Shown one piece after another: positions 18,589 to 28,195 of a stretch of 64,000 bases of DNA (positions within the stretch are counted from its first letter, which is position 1; every line of letters starts with the position of its first letter). Under the pieces are notes generated by a model, which was not told where the DNA came from, did no database searches, and saw only the letters and a list, made by a program, of their open reading frames with translations. The stretch comes from Maribacter sp. PR1 (GTDB taxonomy: Bacteria > Bacteroidota > Bacteroidia > Flavobacteriales > Flavobacteriaceae). The DNA is taken from positions 124,001 through 188,000 of the forward strand of contig NZ_JAQPCG010000008.1 in assembly GCF_028464145.1 (NCBI RefSeq), in the 5' to 3' direction. The translations under genes and the position numbers were made by a program.

Positions 18589-20118
18589 ATGCTACAAATA
18601 AGAATCTTAATCACATTCTTACTTCTAAGTAGCCACTCGTATCCTATAGTACCGATAGGAATTGAAGGCGTTACTAAGGAATTTCATAAAAATTCCAGCG
18701 AAGTAGGTTTAGAAAAAGCCGAAATTTTATTTTTGGACCACAGATACCCCGAAGCGATAGAAAACTATATAGAGGTCCTTTCTAAAAAAGAAAATGACAA
18801 TTCATTAATCTTAAAAAGAGTAGCCCAAAGCTACTCCGCTTTAAACGATCCAACAAACAGTGCAGAATTTATTGAGACCTATCTCAAATCCGATTTCAAT
18901 ACAGATGTCTTTGCAGATTCCTGGTTTGATAATATTAGAGATACTCCCGAATTCGTTGAAATATCGGAAAAATATACACCACAATTCAGTATCTGGTCCT
19001 TTATGTACCTGTATGTTGCCCTGATAGGGTTTTATATTTCCGTAATTATTCATTTTAATAGAAAGGTTGATAGGATTGCAAAAATCTTGATCAGCAGTTT
19101 TATTTTCATCCACTCTTTTTTTATCCTTCATATCTGCCTTAATATTACGAACTACCAATATCGTTTTCCTCATTCGTATTTAATGTCAACCTGCTTTTCA
19201 TTCTTATATGGACCTTTATTATATTTCTATTTTAAAAGAATTACCAAACAATACAAATTCAAGAAAAAAGACTTTTTACACTTAATCCCAACCGCTCTTT
19301 TTTTAATCTATATTCTTCCAACCTATATGTTATCTGCAGAGGAAAAGCTTGCACTAATGGTGGGGAGAACTGAAAATGGTCTAAACCCGGGAGACTCTTC
19401 AAATCTTGAAATTATTGTTGCCCTTAAACTTGTTTCTCTAATGGCATACGGATTCTTCATTAGAAAATTGTACTTGAGCTATAAGGAACAAAAAGAAGAA
19501 TCCAACCATGAAAGCCGTATTTGGCAGCGTAATATCTATTGTATTCATGTGGCGTATATCTTTTGTTATGCGGGATATGGAGTACTCATAAGCAACAACG
19601 TAATTTCTGGATTCCTTTATCATTCCCAAGTAATTTGTATGGCACTCATGGTCATGTATATTGGATATTGTGCCATTGTCCAGCCCGATGTTTTTAATGG
19701 GACATCTTCTATAAAAAATCTTTTCTTCAAATATGAAAAATCTGGATTAACAAGTAGTCTATCCAATGAACTTCGGGACAATCTAATCAGGCTATTTGAC
19801 CAAGAAAAAATTCATAAGGAGAATGATTTGAATCTGGAAAAATTAGCAAATAAATTAAATACGACAAGGCACAATGCTTCTCAAGTTATCAATGAACATT
19901 TTAATATGAATTTCAATGAAATGGTAAATAAATATAGAATAAGCGAAGCCAAAGAGATTTTTAATTCAGACTTTCAGAGAAACCTTAATATCATAGACGT
20001 TGCTTACGAAGTAGGTTTTAATAATAAAGTCACCTTCAATAAAGCATTTAAAAAGGATACACATCTTACTCCAAGCGAATACCAAAGAAGAATATTTGCA
20101 GAAGCCGTTCAATCGTAA
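18589..20118 (+). CDS. Membrane-bound AraC-family regulator with TPR-like N-terminus
   Basis: A 509-aa regulator. Residues 1-20 are a signal/anchor, 40-120 look like TPR helices (AEILFLDHRYPEAIENYI), 135-370 contain about seven or eight hydrophobic helices, and 400-505 form the AraC-type double HTH (LEKLANKLNTTRHNASQVI, then IDVAYEVGFNNKVTFNKAFKK with the FxxxFKK signature). This layout suits a sensor in the inner membrane that regulates DNA directly. Its position upstream of and codirectional with the SusC/SusD locus suggests that it controls that locus. Confidence 0.85.
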   Translation: MLQIRILITFLLLSSHSYPIVPIGIEGVTKEFHKNSSEVGLEKAEILFLDHRYPEAIENYIEVLSKKENDNSLILKRVAQSYSALNDPTNSAEFIETYLKSDFNTDVFADSWFDNIRDTPEFVEISEKYTPQFSIWSFMYLYVALIGFYISVIIHFNRKVDRIAKILISSFIFIHSFFILHICLNITNYQYRFPHSYLMSTCFSFLYGPLLYFYFKRITKQYKFKKKDFLHLIPTALFLIYILPTYMLSAEEKLALMVGRTENGLNPGDSSNLEIIVALKLVSLMAYGFFIRKLYLSYKEQKEESNHESRIWQRNIYCIHVAYIFCYAGYGVLISNNVISGFLYHSQVICMALMVMYIGYCAIVQPDVFNGTSSIKNLFFKYEKSGLTSSLSNELRDNLIRLFDQEKIHKENDLNLEKLANKLNTTRHNASQVINEHFNMNFNEMVNKYRISEAKEIFNSDFQRNLNIIDVAYEVGFNNKVTFNKAFKKDTHLTPSEYQRRIFAEAVQS

Positions 20119-20738
20119 AAGATGAGTAATCTAAGGTCGGCTACGTAAACGTTTATAGGTATTTCCCCTATTTTATTCAAGAGGGTGTTTATTTGAACAT
20201 AGTAATTTATCATAAAAGCAGCTCTGAATCCATTCTTCTTTTGGAAATTATTGTTTAAAACCTTAAGAGTTTTGTTTGAATTAGTCATCAAACCCTTCAG
20301 GGCTGCAAATTACTTGTCTTTAATCTTCTGTTATTTATATAGGCGCTAATACTCAAGTACCACTAAATATTTCGATTATTCACAATATCCCTGCTCAAAA
20401 ATTTTGAGATTATCACCATACCATCACACTCATTGCCATATTAAAAATATAACGCAAACCGTTCCAATTGTTATAAAACGTAAATCAATAGTAAAGATTT
20501 ATCGGAACAGTAAACGTTTATAGGCATTTCCCAAAATAAAGTATAGACCCTGTTTCTTTGGGATGAATGACTAATACAACAATAGCTCTTAGACGGTTAT
20601 GTCCTAAAACAGTTTCCACCCATTATTTAAAATGTGATACGCACCAAAAGGATTTTAACCCCAAAAAGCTACTACTTGTATACAAGTGTTCTTAGCTAAC
20701 TCATTTAAATTTTTAAGTATGAAAAAAAATGTATTTGG
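20119..20738 (+). promoter_or_regulatory. Long regulatory gap upstream of SusC with palindromes and repeats
   Basis: A 620-bp gap with no convincing gene. It holds two copies of a GTAAACGTTTATAGG-ATTTCCC unit (20145-20167 and 20510-20532), each containing the palindrome TAAACGTTTA, an inverted repeat CTCAAAA-A-TTTTGAG (20394-20408), and a perfect 14-bp palindrome ACTTGTATACAAGT (20674-20687) 32 bp before the ATG at 20719. A segment at 20216-20305 resembles 26870-26960. These are plausible sites for the neighbouring AraC-type regulator or another factor. Confidence 0.55.
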
Positions 20739-23700
20739 TTGTTTATGCTTTTTCTAACGGGAATCACCTGGGCATATTCACAACAAAAAACCATTACGGG
20801 TAACGTAGTAGATGAAGGAGGGGTTCCTTTGCCTGGTGTCAACATATTGATTAAGGGCACCACCTCCGGAATTCAGACCGACTTTGACGGGAACTATGCC
20901 ATTGAGGCTTCTCCCGGTCAAATTTTGGTGTTCTCCTATATCGGACAACGCACAGTTGAACGAACTGTAGGAGCCGAAAACGTCATAAACATTACAATGA
21001 TTGAGGATACACAAGCTTTACAAGAGGTTGTTGTAACTGCGCAAGGAATTGTAAGGGAAAAACGTTCGTTGGGTTACTCCGTAACAACCGTGGAGTCGGA
21101 AAAAGTTGAATCCAGACCAGAGGCCGACATTGGGCGAGTCTTAAGCGGTAAGGTTGCCGGAGTAAATATCACTTCAAATAATGGCCTTTCGGGTTCTGGT
21201 ACCAACATCATAATTCGGGGGTATTCTTCCGCAACGCAATCAAACCAACCCTTGTTTATTGTAGATGGCATTCCTTTTGATTCGGGAACCAATACACAGA
21301 GTAATTACTTGGACGGCAATACAGAATCTAGTAGATTTTTGGATATTGACCCCAACACTATTGAAAGTGTAAGTGTTTTAAAGGGTTTAAGTGCTACCGT
21401 TCTTTATGGTAATAGAGGTAGAAATGGTGTAATATTGATTACCACTAAAAATGCAAGTTCCGGCGAGGCAAAAAATAAAAATGAAGTTACAATAAGTCAA
21501 TCTGTATTCGCATCAAAAGCCATACTACCAAAATATCAAGATAATTACGGTGGTGGTTTTCATCAAGGCTTCGGATTTTTCTTTAGTAACTGGGGGCCAA
21601 GGTTTGATAGAACAGATGATGACGGAATTGCAAATGCAGGTCAATATATTGGTGATGCAAGCAATGGAAGTGCATTACTACAACATCCCTTCAATTATAT
21701 TGCCGACCCTTCATTGATTGCTGGCTATGAGGATTTATTGAATCAACCTTACGAATACAAACCTTATAATGGTGTAGAAGAGTTTTTCAGGACAGGATAT
21801 GTGTACAGCACTTCCGTAAATATACGTGGGGGTTCAGAAAAAATAAATTTTAATGCCAATTACGGAAGAACGGAGGATGCCGGGGTTACCCCAGGAAACA
21901 ATCTACTTAGAAACAATTTTAGTATTGGAGGTAATGCGACCCTTAGTAACAACCTTACAGCTTCAGGAGTATTCAATTTCATAAGAACGGGTTACAAGTC
22001 CCCACCCAATGCAGTGAGTACGGGTAGTGGTGCAGCTTTTCAAGGATCCGCCATATTTGGCGACGTTTTGTACACTCCTAGAAGCGTTGACCTTACCAAC
22101 CTCCCTTTTCAATCAGCTGATGGAAGAAGCCTTTATTATCGTTCAGGAAATGATATCCAAAACCCATATTGGACCGTAGCCAATTCCAAAACTTCACAAA
22201 ATACCGATAGATTCTTAGGGAATATGTCCTTGAACTACGCATTGAACGATTGGTTGAACCTATCTTATAGAATGGGACTAGACACCTATACGGAGATGAA
22301 CTCCTATGGCCAAAATAAGGGAGGCGTAGACGGCCCATCATTGGGGATATTGAGAACATCCGTAGTAAGAAACTCAATTTGGAACCATGATTTGGTGCTC
22401 AGTGGAAATAAAGACTTAACGGAAGACCTTAATCTTCAGGCAACTTTAGGAGCAAACAGTAGAAGGGATACTTTCTCACAAGATGGACTAGAAAGTACCG
22501 GTCAATTAGTTTTTGGGGTGCTTGAGCATTATAATTTTACGACACCTTCTTCAATCAATTCATTTTCAACCCAGAATATGAATCAAGACTTTGAGGAGAA
22601 CCTGGTAGGTCTATATTTAGATGCCACTTTTTCCTATAAGGATTTTCTTTATCTAAACGTAGTAGGAAGAAATGACTGGTCCTCTACCTTGGAAAGGGAA
22701 AATAATTCTTTGTTCTATCCCGGAGCTAGTGTTTCCTTTGTTCCAACCGCAGCCTTTGAAAAACTACAAGGTGATGGTCTAAACTATATGAAACTCCGTT
22801 TTGGATATGGTTCTTCTGCAGGTTTTCCAACACCATTTAATACAAGGGACGTACTTACTTTAGGGGCAAGAAATCTCCTGGATATCAACGGTAATGTAAT
22901 CTCTGGAAATACTGTTTCCAACACTCTGGGCAACCGAAGCTTAAGACCTGAAAAGGTAGAAGAGCTTGAGGTTGGTATTGACACCCGCTTTTTTAATCGA
23001 TTAAACCTAAACGTAAGTCTTTACGATAAGACTACCACGGACTTGATTACAAACAGGACGTTAGATAGTTCTACTGGATTCCTTAGCACTTTTGTAAATA
23101 TTGGTGAAATAAAATCTCAAGGTGTAGAGGTTGATTATGATTTGGATATCCTTAAAGGAGGTGAGAATCGATTCGGTTTCAACATTGCAGGGAACTTTAC
23201 GGCAAACGAAACCATTGTTACGGATTTAGCCGAGGGAACCAACAATATTCTATTAACGCAGGCCATTTCTGGTGAAGCTGCCAATTATGCGGTAGAAGGA
23301 AGGCCATTCGGAGTCTTTCTGGGAACTACTTTCCTTAAAGACGATAATGGAAATAGAATTGTAGGGGGCAATGGACTTTACCTGGTGGACAACAATATTT
23401 CGGAAATTGGAGACCCAAATCCAGATTGGACCACTGCCCTTATACCTACATTCACTTACAAGGGAATCACTTTATCGGCAAACTTACAATACCGACATGG
23501 TGGTGATATTTACTCGGTAACTTCTGCAGCTCTTCTTGGTAGAGGTACGGTAGATGCCGATAATCCCATTGATAGAGAATCGAACTATGTTTTACCGGGC
23601 GTTCAAGCAGATGGCACGCCTAACAATGTAGCCATAAGCTCAACCGAATTCGGTTTCAACACTTACTTTGGAGGGGATATCAATGAACTCAGTGTATTTG

Positions 23701-23957
23701 ACGGTACAACCATAAGACTTCAAGAAGCTTCTCTAGGCTATTCCATCCCTAAAAAGATGTTGGAAAAGACACCGTTTGGTAGCCTTTCCTTCACATTATC
23801 CGGATCAAACCTTTGGTTTAGGGCCGTGAACTTTGAAAGTACTTTGAACTATGATACCAATGCATCAAGTACAGGCGTCGGGAATGGTCAAGGGATAGAC
23901 TTTATTACAGGACCTTCTACAAGAAGGTACGGTTTCACCGTTAGGGCATCCTTCTAA
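20739..23957 (+). CDS. SusC/RagA-type TonB-dependent outer-membrane transporter
   Basis: A ~1072-aa outer-membrane importer working with the SusD-type lipoprotein downstream. After the signal sequence come a carboxypeptidase-regulatory-like domain (TITGNVVDEGG..., about 15-100), a plug with RGYSSATQSN and PLFIVDGIPFDSG, the VLYGNRGRNGVILITTK block, and a barrel ending YGFTVRASF. The listed start is a TTG. An ATG at 20719 begins a good signal peptide but is one base out of frame across an A8 run; a ninth A would give MKKKCIWLFMLFLTG, a complete signal peptide. See findings. Confidence 0.9.
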   Translation: MFMLFLTGITWAYSQQKTITGNVVDEGGVPLPGVNILIKGTTSGIQTDFDGNYAIEASPGQILVFSYIGQRTVERTVGAENVINITMIEDTQALQEVVVTAQGIVREKRSLGYSVTTVESEKVESRPEADIGRVLSGKVAGVNITSNNGLSGSGTNIIIRGYSSATQSNQPLFIVDGIPFDSGTNTQSNYLDGNTESSRFLDIDPNTIESVSVLKGLSATVLYGNRGRNGVILITTKNASSGEAKNKNEVTISQSVFASKAILPKYQDNYGGGFHQGFGFFFSNWGPRFDRTDDDGIANAGQYIGDASNGSALLQHPFNYIADPSLIAGYEDLLNQPYEYKPYNGVEEFFRTGYVYSTSVNIRGGSEKINFNANYGRTEDAGVTPGNNLLRNNFSIGGNATLSNNLTASGVFNFIRTGYKSPPNAVSTGSGAAFQGSAIFGDVLYTPRSVDLTNLPFQSADGRSLYYRSGNDIQNPYWTVANSKTSQNTDRFLGNMSLNYALNDWLNLSYRMGLDTYTEMNSYGQNKGGVDGPSLGILRTSVVRNSIWNHDLVLSGNKDLTEDLNLQATLGANSRRDTFSQDGLESTGQLVFGVLEHYNFTTPSSINSFSTQNMNQDFEENLVGLYLDATFSYKDFLYLNVVGRNDWSSTLERENNSLFYPGASVSFVPTAAFEKLQGDGLNYMKLRFGYGSSAGFPTPFNTRDVLTLGARNLLDINGNVISGNTVSNTLGNRSLRPEKVEELEVGIDTRFFNRLNLNVSLYDKTTTDLITNRTLDSSTGFLSTFVNIGEIKSQGVEVDYDLDILKGGENRFGFNIAGNFTANETIVTDLAEGTNNILLTQAISGEAANYAVEGRPFGVFLGTTFLKDDNGNRIVGGNGLYLVDNNISEIGDPNPDWTTALIPTFTYKGITLSANLQYRHGGDIYSVTSAALLGRGTVDADNPIDRESNYVLPGVQADGTPNNVAISSTEFGFNTYFGGDINELSVFDGTTIRLQEASLGYSIPKKMLEKTPFGSLSFTLSGSNLWFRAVNFESTLNYDTNASSTGVGNGQGIDFITGPSTRRYGFTVRASF

Positions 23958-23962
23958 TAACT

Positions 23963-25705
23963 ATGAAAAACAAAAACAGTATTATGAAAAAAACATTCAA
24001 AAAAGTTGGACTGTTACTGTCCAATATAGCAATGATATTACTCCTTGGTTGTGACACAACGGAACTTTCCGTAGTACCGAGTCCTAATGCCTTGAACCCA
24101 GAACAGGCCAGTGTTGATTTTTTCCTGAATCAGATACAACAACAGGTTGCGGAAATACACTCCGGGGAGGAAGATAGAAACGAGAACGGCCTTAGTCAAT
24201 TTGGCATGCAACCCGTTCGTATGCTCAACGGCGGTGGCCCTACCTACAGGGAACTTAATGATCCTGATGATTTTGACAGAGTTTGGGATAATGTTTATGC
24301 ACGGGCATTAATAGATATACGTACAATGAACCCTATCGCCGAAGAAGCTGGTCAGTATACGCATATTGCGATAGGTCAAATTATGGAGGCCTATATGATG
24401 ATGTCCATGGTAGACTTTTTTGGGGATGTTCCCTACTCTGAAGCTGTTAGCGGAGGGGAAGGCATTCTAAACCCTATCGTTGATTCTGGAGCATCTATAT
24501 ATGCCGCCGCAGACCAACTATTACTTGATGCTATTTCTAATTTGAACCGAGAAGAAATTGCTCTACCTACCAACGACCTTTATTACGGTGGTGACGAAAG
24601 TAAATGGATCAAGGCCGCCAATACCATGAGGTTAAAATTATACCTTCAAACTAGATTGGCCAATGAAGAAGGTTTTGGAGCATCAGCATCGACCAGTACC
24701 ATAAATTCATTGATTTCTGGAGGACAATTAATTTTAGAATCAGAGGATGATCTTCAATTTCAGTGGGCTACGAGTAATGCCGCCCCGGATAGTAGACACC
24801 CTTATTTTGCAGCCAATTTCGATGGTCAAGGTCCAAGTTCCGACTTCTATATGTGCAACTATTTCATGAACCTATTAGCGAATCAATATAATGAAGCGGA
24901 TCCAAGAATACGCTATTATTTTTATCGTCAGGTCGGTGACTTTTCCGATGCCGATGTGGTTACTAAGGAATGTGTTACTGAAATTTCACGACCATCTTGG
25001 TGGGGTGGCGATTTACCCTATTGTCTTGTGCCGAATATAAACGGTATCGATGGACTTTGGGGAAGAAACCATTTAGATAATGATGGTATTCCACCAGATG
25101 AGCAATTTAGGACCGTATTTGGTGTGTATCCTGTGGGTGGACCATTTGATGACAACTCCTTTAGAAATGTTTCCGGTTCCGCTGCCGTTACAGAGGGCTT
25201 GGCAGGAGCAGGTATATCCCCTTTCCTTATGTCATCTTACACCTATTTTATGCTTGCCGAATCATCATTGACTCTTGGGACCACAGGTGATGCAAGAACC
25301 TATCTTGAAAATGGAATTAGGGCATCCATCAACAAAGTAATGTCCTTTGGTTCCAGTCTTGCGGATGGAAGTGGGTATGTCCCCACCACTGAAGCAATAG
25401 ACAGTCATATCGACAATATTTTAAGTGCCTATGATGCTGGTTCCGATACGGACAAACTACGTATCATAGTGGAACAATACTTCATTGCCCTTTGGGGAAA
25501 TGGAATTGAAGCTTACAATACTTATAGAAGAACGGGACAACCCGATAATTTGACACCGGGATTTTTCTTGGAAGATACAGGTACTTTTCTTAGGTCTAAC
25601 TGGTACTCACAAACTGCATCAGATAATAATACGAACATAACCCAAAAAGCCGCTCCGGACACTCCCGTATTTTGGGATACAAATTCTTCGGGCTTTGTTG
25701 ATTGA
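23963..25705 (+). CDS. SusD/RagB-like nutrient-binding lipoprotein (SusD-like_2 type)
   Basis: A 580-aa surface lipoprotein that caps the SusC channel and binds ligand. The signal ends in LLLGC (Cys near residue 29); a second in-frame ATG at 23984 gives a more usual signal length. Helical TPR-like blocks include WDNVYARALIDIRTMN, the DFFGDVPYSEA motif shared by all SusD proteins, and KWIKAANTMRLKLYLQTR. The gene starts 5 bp after susC. The sequence type (short SusD_2-like) does not reveal the substrate. Confidence 0.9.
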   Translation: MKNKNSIMKKTFKKVGLLLSNIAMILLLGCDTTELSVVPSPNALNPEQASVDFFLNQIQQQVAEIHSGEEDRNENGLSQFGMQPVRMLNGGGPTYRELNDPDDFDRVWDNVYARALIDIRTMNPIAEEAGQYTHIAIGQIMEAYMMMSMVDFFGDVPYSEAVSGGEGILNPIVDSGASIYAAADQLLLDAISNLNREEIALPTNDLYYGGDESKWIKAANTMRLKLYLQTRLANEEGFGASASTSTINSLISGGQLILESEDDLQFQWATSNAAPDSRHPYFAANFDGQGPSSDFYMCNYFMNLLANQYNEADPRIRYYFYRQVGDFSDADVVTKECVTEISRPSWWGGDLPYCLVPNINGIDGLWGRNHLDNDGIPPDEQFRTVFGVYPVGGPFDDNSFRNVSGSAAVTEGLAGAGISPFLMSSYTYFMLAESSLTLGTTGDARTYLENGIRASINKVMSFGSSLADGSGYVPTTEAIDSHIDNILSAYDAGSDTDKLRIIVEQYFIALWGNGIEAYNTYRRTGQPDNLTPGFFLEDTGTFLRSNWYSQTASDNNTNITQKAAPDTPVFWDTNSSGFVD

Positions 25706-25725
25706 TAACTATAAACAAAATAAAA

Positions 25726-26526
25726 ATGAAAAGAAATATAAACTCACTAATTGGCTTGCTATGTATCTCTATATTCATGGTGAGCTGTGAAGAAGAAGAC
25801 AAGAATCCATTGAACTTATTGGAACCGGAGGATAGTAAGGCCCCATATGTAAGGATTGTAGTAGATGAAACCATAGTAGCTGCAGGTGATATCGCAACCA
25901 GTTCCTTCAACGGCACCGTTGACGCTCTGGATAATAATGTCAGCTCATGGGAGTTAAGTGTAAGTAGGGAATCTGGTGGGGTAGCAAGTGATACCATTCC
26001 TTTGACAACCATAACTAGTTTTCCTAGCGAAATATCCATCCCATATACAGATATAGCAGAGGCGTTGGGTATAACCACGGATGATATATCTGGAGGGGAT
26101 TTTATACGATTTTTAGGCCGGTCTACTGGATTGGACGGTTCTGTTTTTGCCTTTGAAAATTTTACCGGCAGTATCACTGGCCAACAAGAACAAAGACAGG
26201 CCTATAATTTTATAATACTAATTAAGTGTTCGCCAATAAATGACGCAACGGTTCCTGGAATCTGGACGATCGATATGCAAGATTTATACGGCGATGGTTG
26301 GGATGGTGCCTTTGTCACGTTTGAAATTGACGGTGAAGCTACCAATTACACTTTTGGAGCGGGATCGGAAGCATCTTTTGAAGTTGAAGTTCCAGCAGGC
26401 ACATCAAATCTAGTGATTTCATACACCAGTGGTGCTTTTGAAGAAGAGCATGTTTATACCATAACAACACCTGATGGCGATGTTCGCGGACCTTTTGGTC
26501 CTAACCCGTCCCCTTGTATTAACTAA
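25726..26526 (+). CDS. Lipoprotein of unknown function, third gene of SusCD locus
   Basis: A 266-aa lipoprotein from the ATG at 25726 (frame open from 25702) with signal ending FMVSC. Residues 25-170 look like a beta-sandwich domain; the C-terminal part has the DLYGDGWDGA motif and ends GPFGPNPSPCIN, a small beta domain I recall from other secreted Bacteroidetes proteins. As the last gene of the SusC-SusD operon it may be a surface glycan- or peptide-binding accessory protein, which is inference from position. Confidence 0.7.
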   Translation: MKRNINSLIGLLCISIFMVSCEEEDKNPLNLLEPEDSKAPYVRIVVDETIVAAGDIATSSFNGTVDALDNNVSSWELSVSRESGGVASDTIPLTTITSFPSEISIPYTDIAEALGITTDDISGGDFIRFLGRSTGLDGSVFAFENFTGSITGQQEQRQAYNFIILIKCSPINDATVPGIWTIDMQDLYGDGWDGAFVTFEIDGEATNYTFGAGSEASFEVEVPAGTSNLVISYTSGAFEEEHVYTITTPDGDVRGPFGPNPSPCIN

Positions 26527-26550
26527 CCAATCTTTAAAACGGTTGGAGTA

Positions 26551-26600
26551 AGAGAGTCGCTCCTATTCATCAATCATCAATAGGGCGGCTCTTCTTTAAA
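26551..26600 (+). terminator. Terminator of the SusC/SusD operon
   Basis: GAGTCGCTCC... and ...GGGCGGCTC form a roughly 13-bp stem with two G-U pairs and one bulge around a 16-base loop, followed by TTCTTT. It begins about 25 bp after the last stop. The remaining gap to 26907 is AT-rich and contains the third copy of the GTTTATAGG repeat. Confidence 0.7.
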
Positions 26601-26784
26601 TATTTAATTCTTTGAACTAACTACAGCAATAAAAATTGAATATAAAATCATTTGAATTTTAACTAGAGCAATACATAATCAGATTGTTAAATATCAAAAA
26701 TTTATTATGTATTTATCAGGAAAAGCAAAGAAGAACAAAAAGTTATCATAATTATTGGTAAAAAATTGGTAAAATTTCATCGGA

Positions 26785-26960
26785 TAAGGAAATGTTTATA
26801 GGAATTACCCGTTCAATAATTAAAACTTAGTTTATTTGTTGTAACAATTTAAATCAATAGTAATAATAAAGCAGCTCTGAGACAATTTTAAGAAAAGAAT
26901 TTCTGTCTTATTTTTTAGAGTGGTTATTTGAATTAGCTATCAATACCTCCTCAGGGCTGC
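26785..26960. repeat. Imperfect copy of the SusC upstream repeat
   Basis: AATGTTTATAGGAATTACCC (26791-26810) resembles the two upstream copies at 20145 and 20510, and the words AAAGCAGCTCTGA, TTTGAATTAG and CAGGGCTGCAA recur in the same order as at 20214-20308. The copy runs into the 3' end of the hydrolase gene. It brackets the SusCD locus. Confidence 0.55.
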
Positions 26961-27771
26961 AATTATTAAAAGAATCCTCCACGCTCAAAGAATCCTCCAT
27001 ACGGTTTTCCATTCCAACCAAATATCCTATTACCATTTTATTAAATAAAATGGGCTGCTCCAAATTGACAAAATGACCACAATCTTGAATAACAAAAAGT
27101 AGCTTTCCGCTATTTTCAGAGGATATTCTTTTTACGGTAGGAAGGAATAAATAGTCTTCCTCTCCCATAATATACAATGTCGGTACATTAGATTCCCCAG
27201 AATGTAGATATTTCAAAACCGGTTTCAATTTTGATGTTAATTGGGCCCATCTATTAAATTGCCCTTTTTTCCATCCTTGGGATTGCTCAATGAAAAATGA
27301 TCTAGATTCCCTATTATTTTTATTAGGTAAAAGCAGGAATACAAAAAACTTGAAAAGTGATTTCGACGAAAAAATGGATTTGGAAATTGCTCTCATTTGT
27401 AAAAGTGTACGAAAACGAAAGCTTAGTTTAACGATCGCACCCGCAAGAACCATACTTTTGATTCGGTTTGGATATTTTTCAGCTAAATTTCTTACAAACA
27501 CGGTACCCAAAGAAACTCCAATGAAATGACTTTTAGGAATATTATTAAAATCTAGAATCCTAAGAATGGCATTGGTAATAGCATCTATATTCAAAACCTC
27601 ATTTCCCTCAATGGTATTTTCACCCTGAGCTATATCCAACACCAATACATTATAGTGCAGTTTAAACTCTGATAATTGTTTTTGCCATTGCGAGCTTATT
27701 CCTCCAGCCCCGTCTATAAAAGTGACCCAGGGCGAGGAAATACTATTTAGGTATGTAAAATGGCTCAGCAA
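26908..27771 (-). CDS. Alpha/beta hydrolase
   Basis: A 287-aa cytoplasmic alpha/beta-hydrolase-fold protein. The nucleophile elbow GVSLGT, an upstream oxyanion-type IDGAGG near residue 20, an acid region at YIMGEEDYLF and the catalytic His in DCGHFVNLEQP are all present. The C-terminal 30 residues (after MVIGYLVGMENR) are polar and look non-conserved. No substrate is evident. It points toward the SusCD locus but lies beyond that operon's terminator. Confidence 0.82.
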   Translation of the reverse strand: MLSHFTYLNSISSPWVTFIDGAGGISSQWQKQLSEFKLHYNVLVLDIAQGENTIEGNEVLNIDAITNAILRILDFNNIPKSHFIGVSLGTVFVRNLAEKYPNRIKSMVLAGAIVKLSFRFRTLLQMRAISKSIFSSKSLFKFFVFLLLPNKNNRESRSFFIEQSQGWKKGQFNRWAQLTSKLKPVLKYLHSGESNVPTLYIMGEEDYLFLPTVKRISSENSGKLLFVIQDCGHFVNLEQPILFNKMVIGYLVGMENRMEDSLSVEDSFNNCSPEEVLIANSNNHSKK

Positions 27772-27973
27772 ATTGTTTTGTTCTTACCTATTTAAGGATA
27801 AGCCACACAATGTAAATATTCTTTTATAATTGATAGATAATAATTACAGAATTTTAACCTTTAATCGGGCCTTTTTTAAATTTTAAGTAAGCTCAGTGTT
27901 AAAAAAAAGACAAATTACCTAATAATTAGATGTTTAACATGGTAGGGTGACATCCAAAATGTGATTCTCCCCG

Positions 27974-27981
27974 TATATTTG
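27974..27981 (+). promoter_or_regulatory. Putative -7 box of the 64-aa gene
   Basis: TATATTTG matches TAnnTTTG and lies 19 bp before the ATG at 28001; no TTG at -33 is obvious. Confidence 0.4.
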
Positions 27982-28000
27982 AAAGAACAAAATTACTACT

Positions 28001-28195
28001 ATGGAAAAGCAATATTGTAAAGTTGGATCAGTAACGCCAATAGCAGCAAAACCAAACGTTATTACCTTATTGGAATATCAATATCAAAATTTTGTTGATA
28101 AAGCCTCTAAAATGGAGTATTCCAATACTAAATTAAGGGAGTTTTTTGAGCAGAAAGCACAAAAAATTCAGAAGTCATTGGAAGGTTTGGTTTAA
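28001..28195 (+). CDS. Small hypothetical protein
   Basis: A 64-aa soluble protein with a helical, charged C-terminal half ([18 protein letters not shown]). It begins with ATG behind a -7 box and its stop overlaps the stop of the convergent pyrF by 4 bp. No family is recognised; the good promoter and compact ending argue for a real gene. Confidence 0.55.
   Translation: MEKQYCKVGSVTPIAAKPNVITLLEYQYQNFVDKASKMEYSNTKLREFFEQKAQKIQKSLEGLV

Noticed and set aside
20109..20291. 60-aa minus-strand ORF in the SusC upstream gap
   Set aside because: It overlaps the end of the AraC-type gene and the repeated unit; probably a decayed fragment or chance frame.
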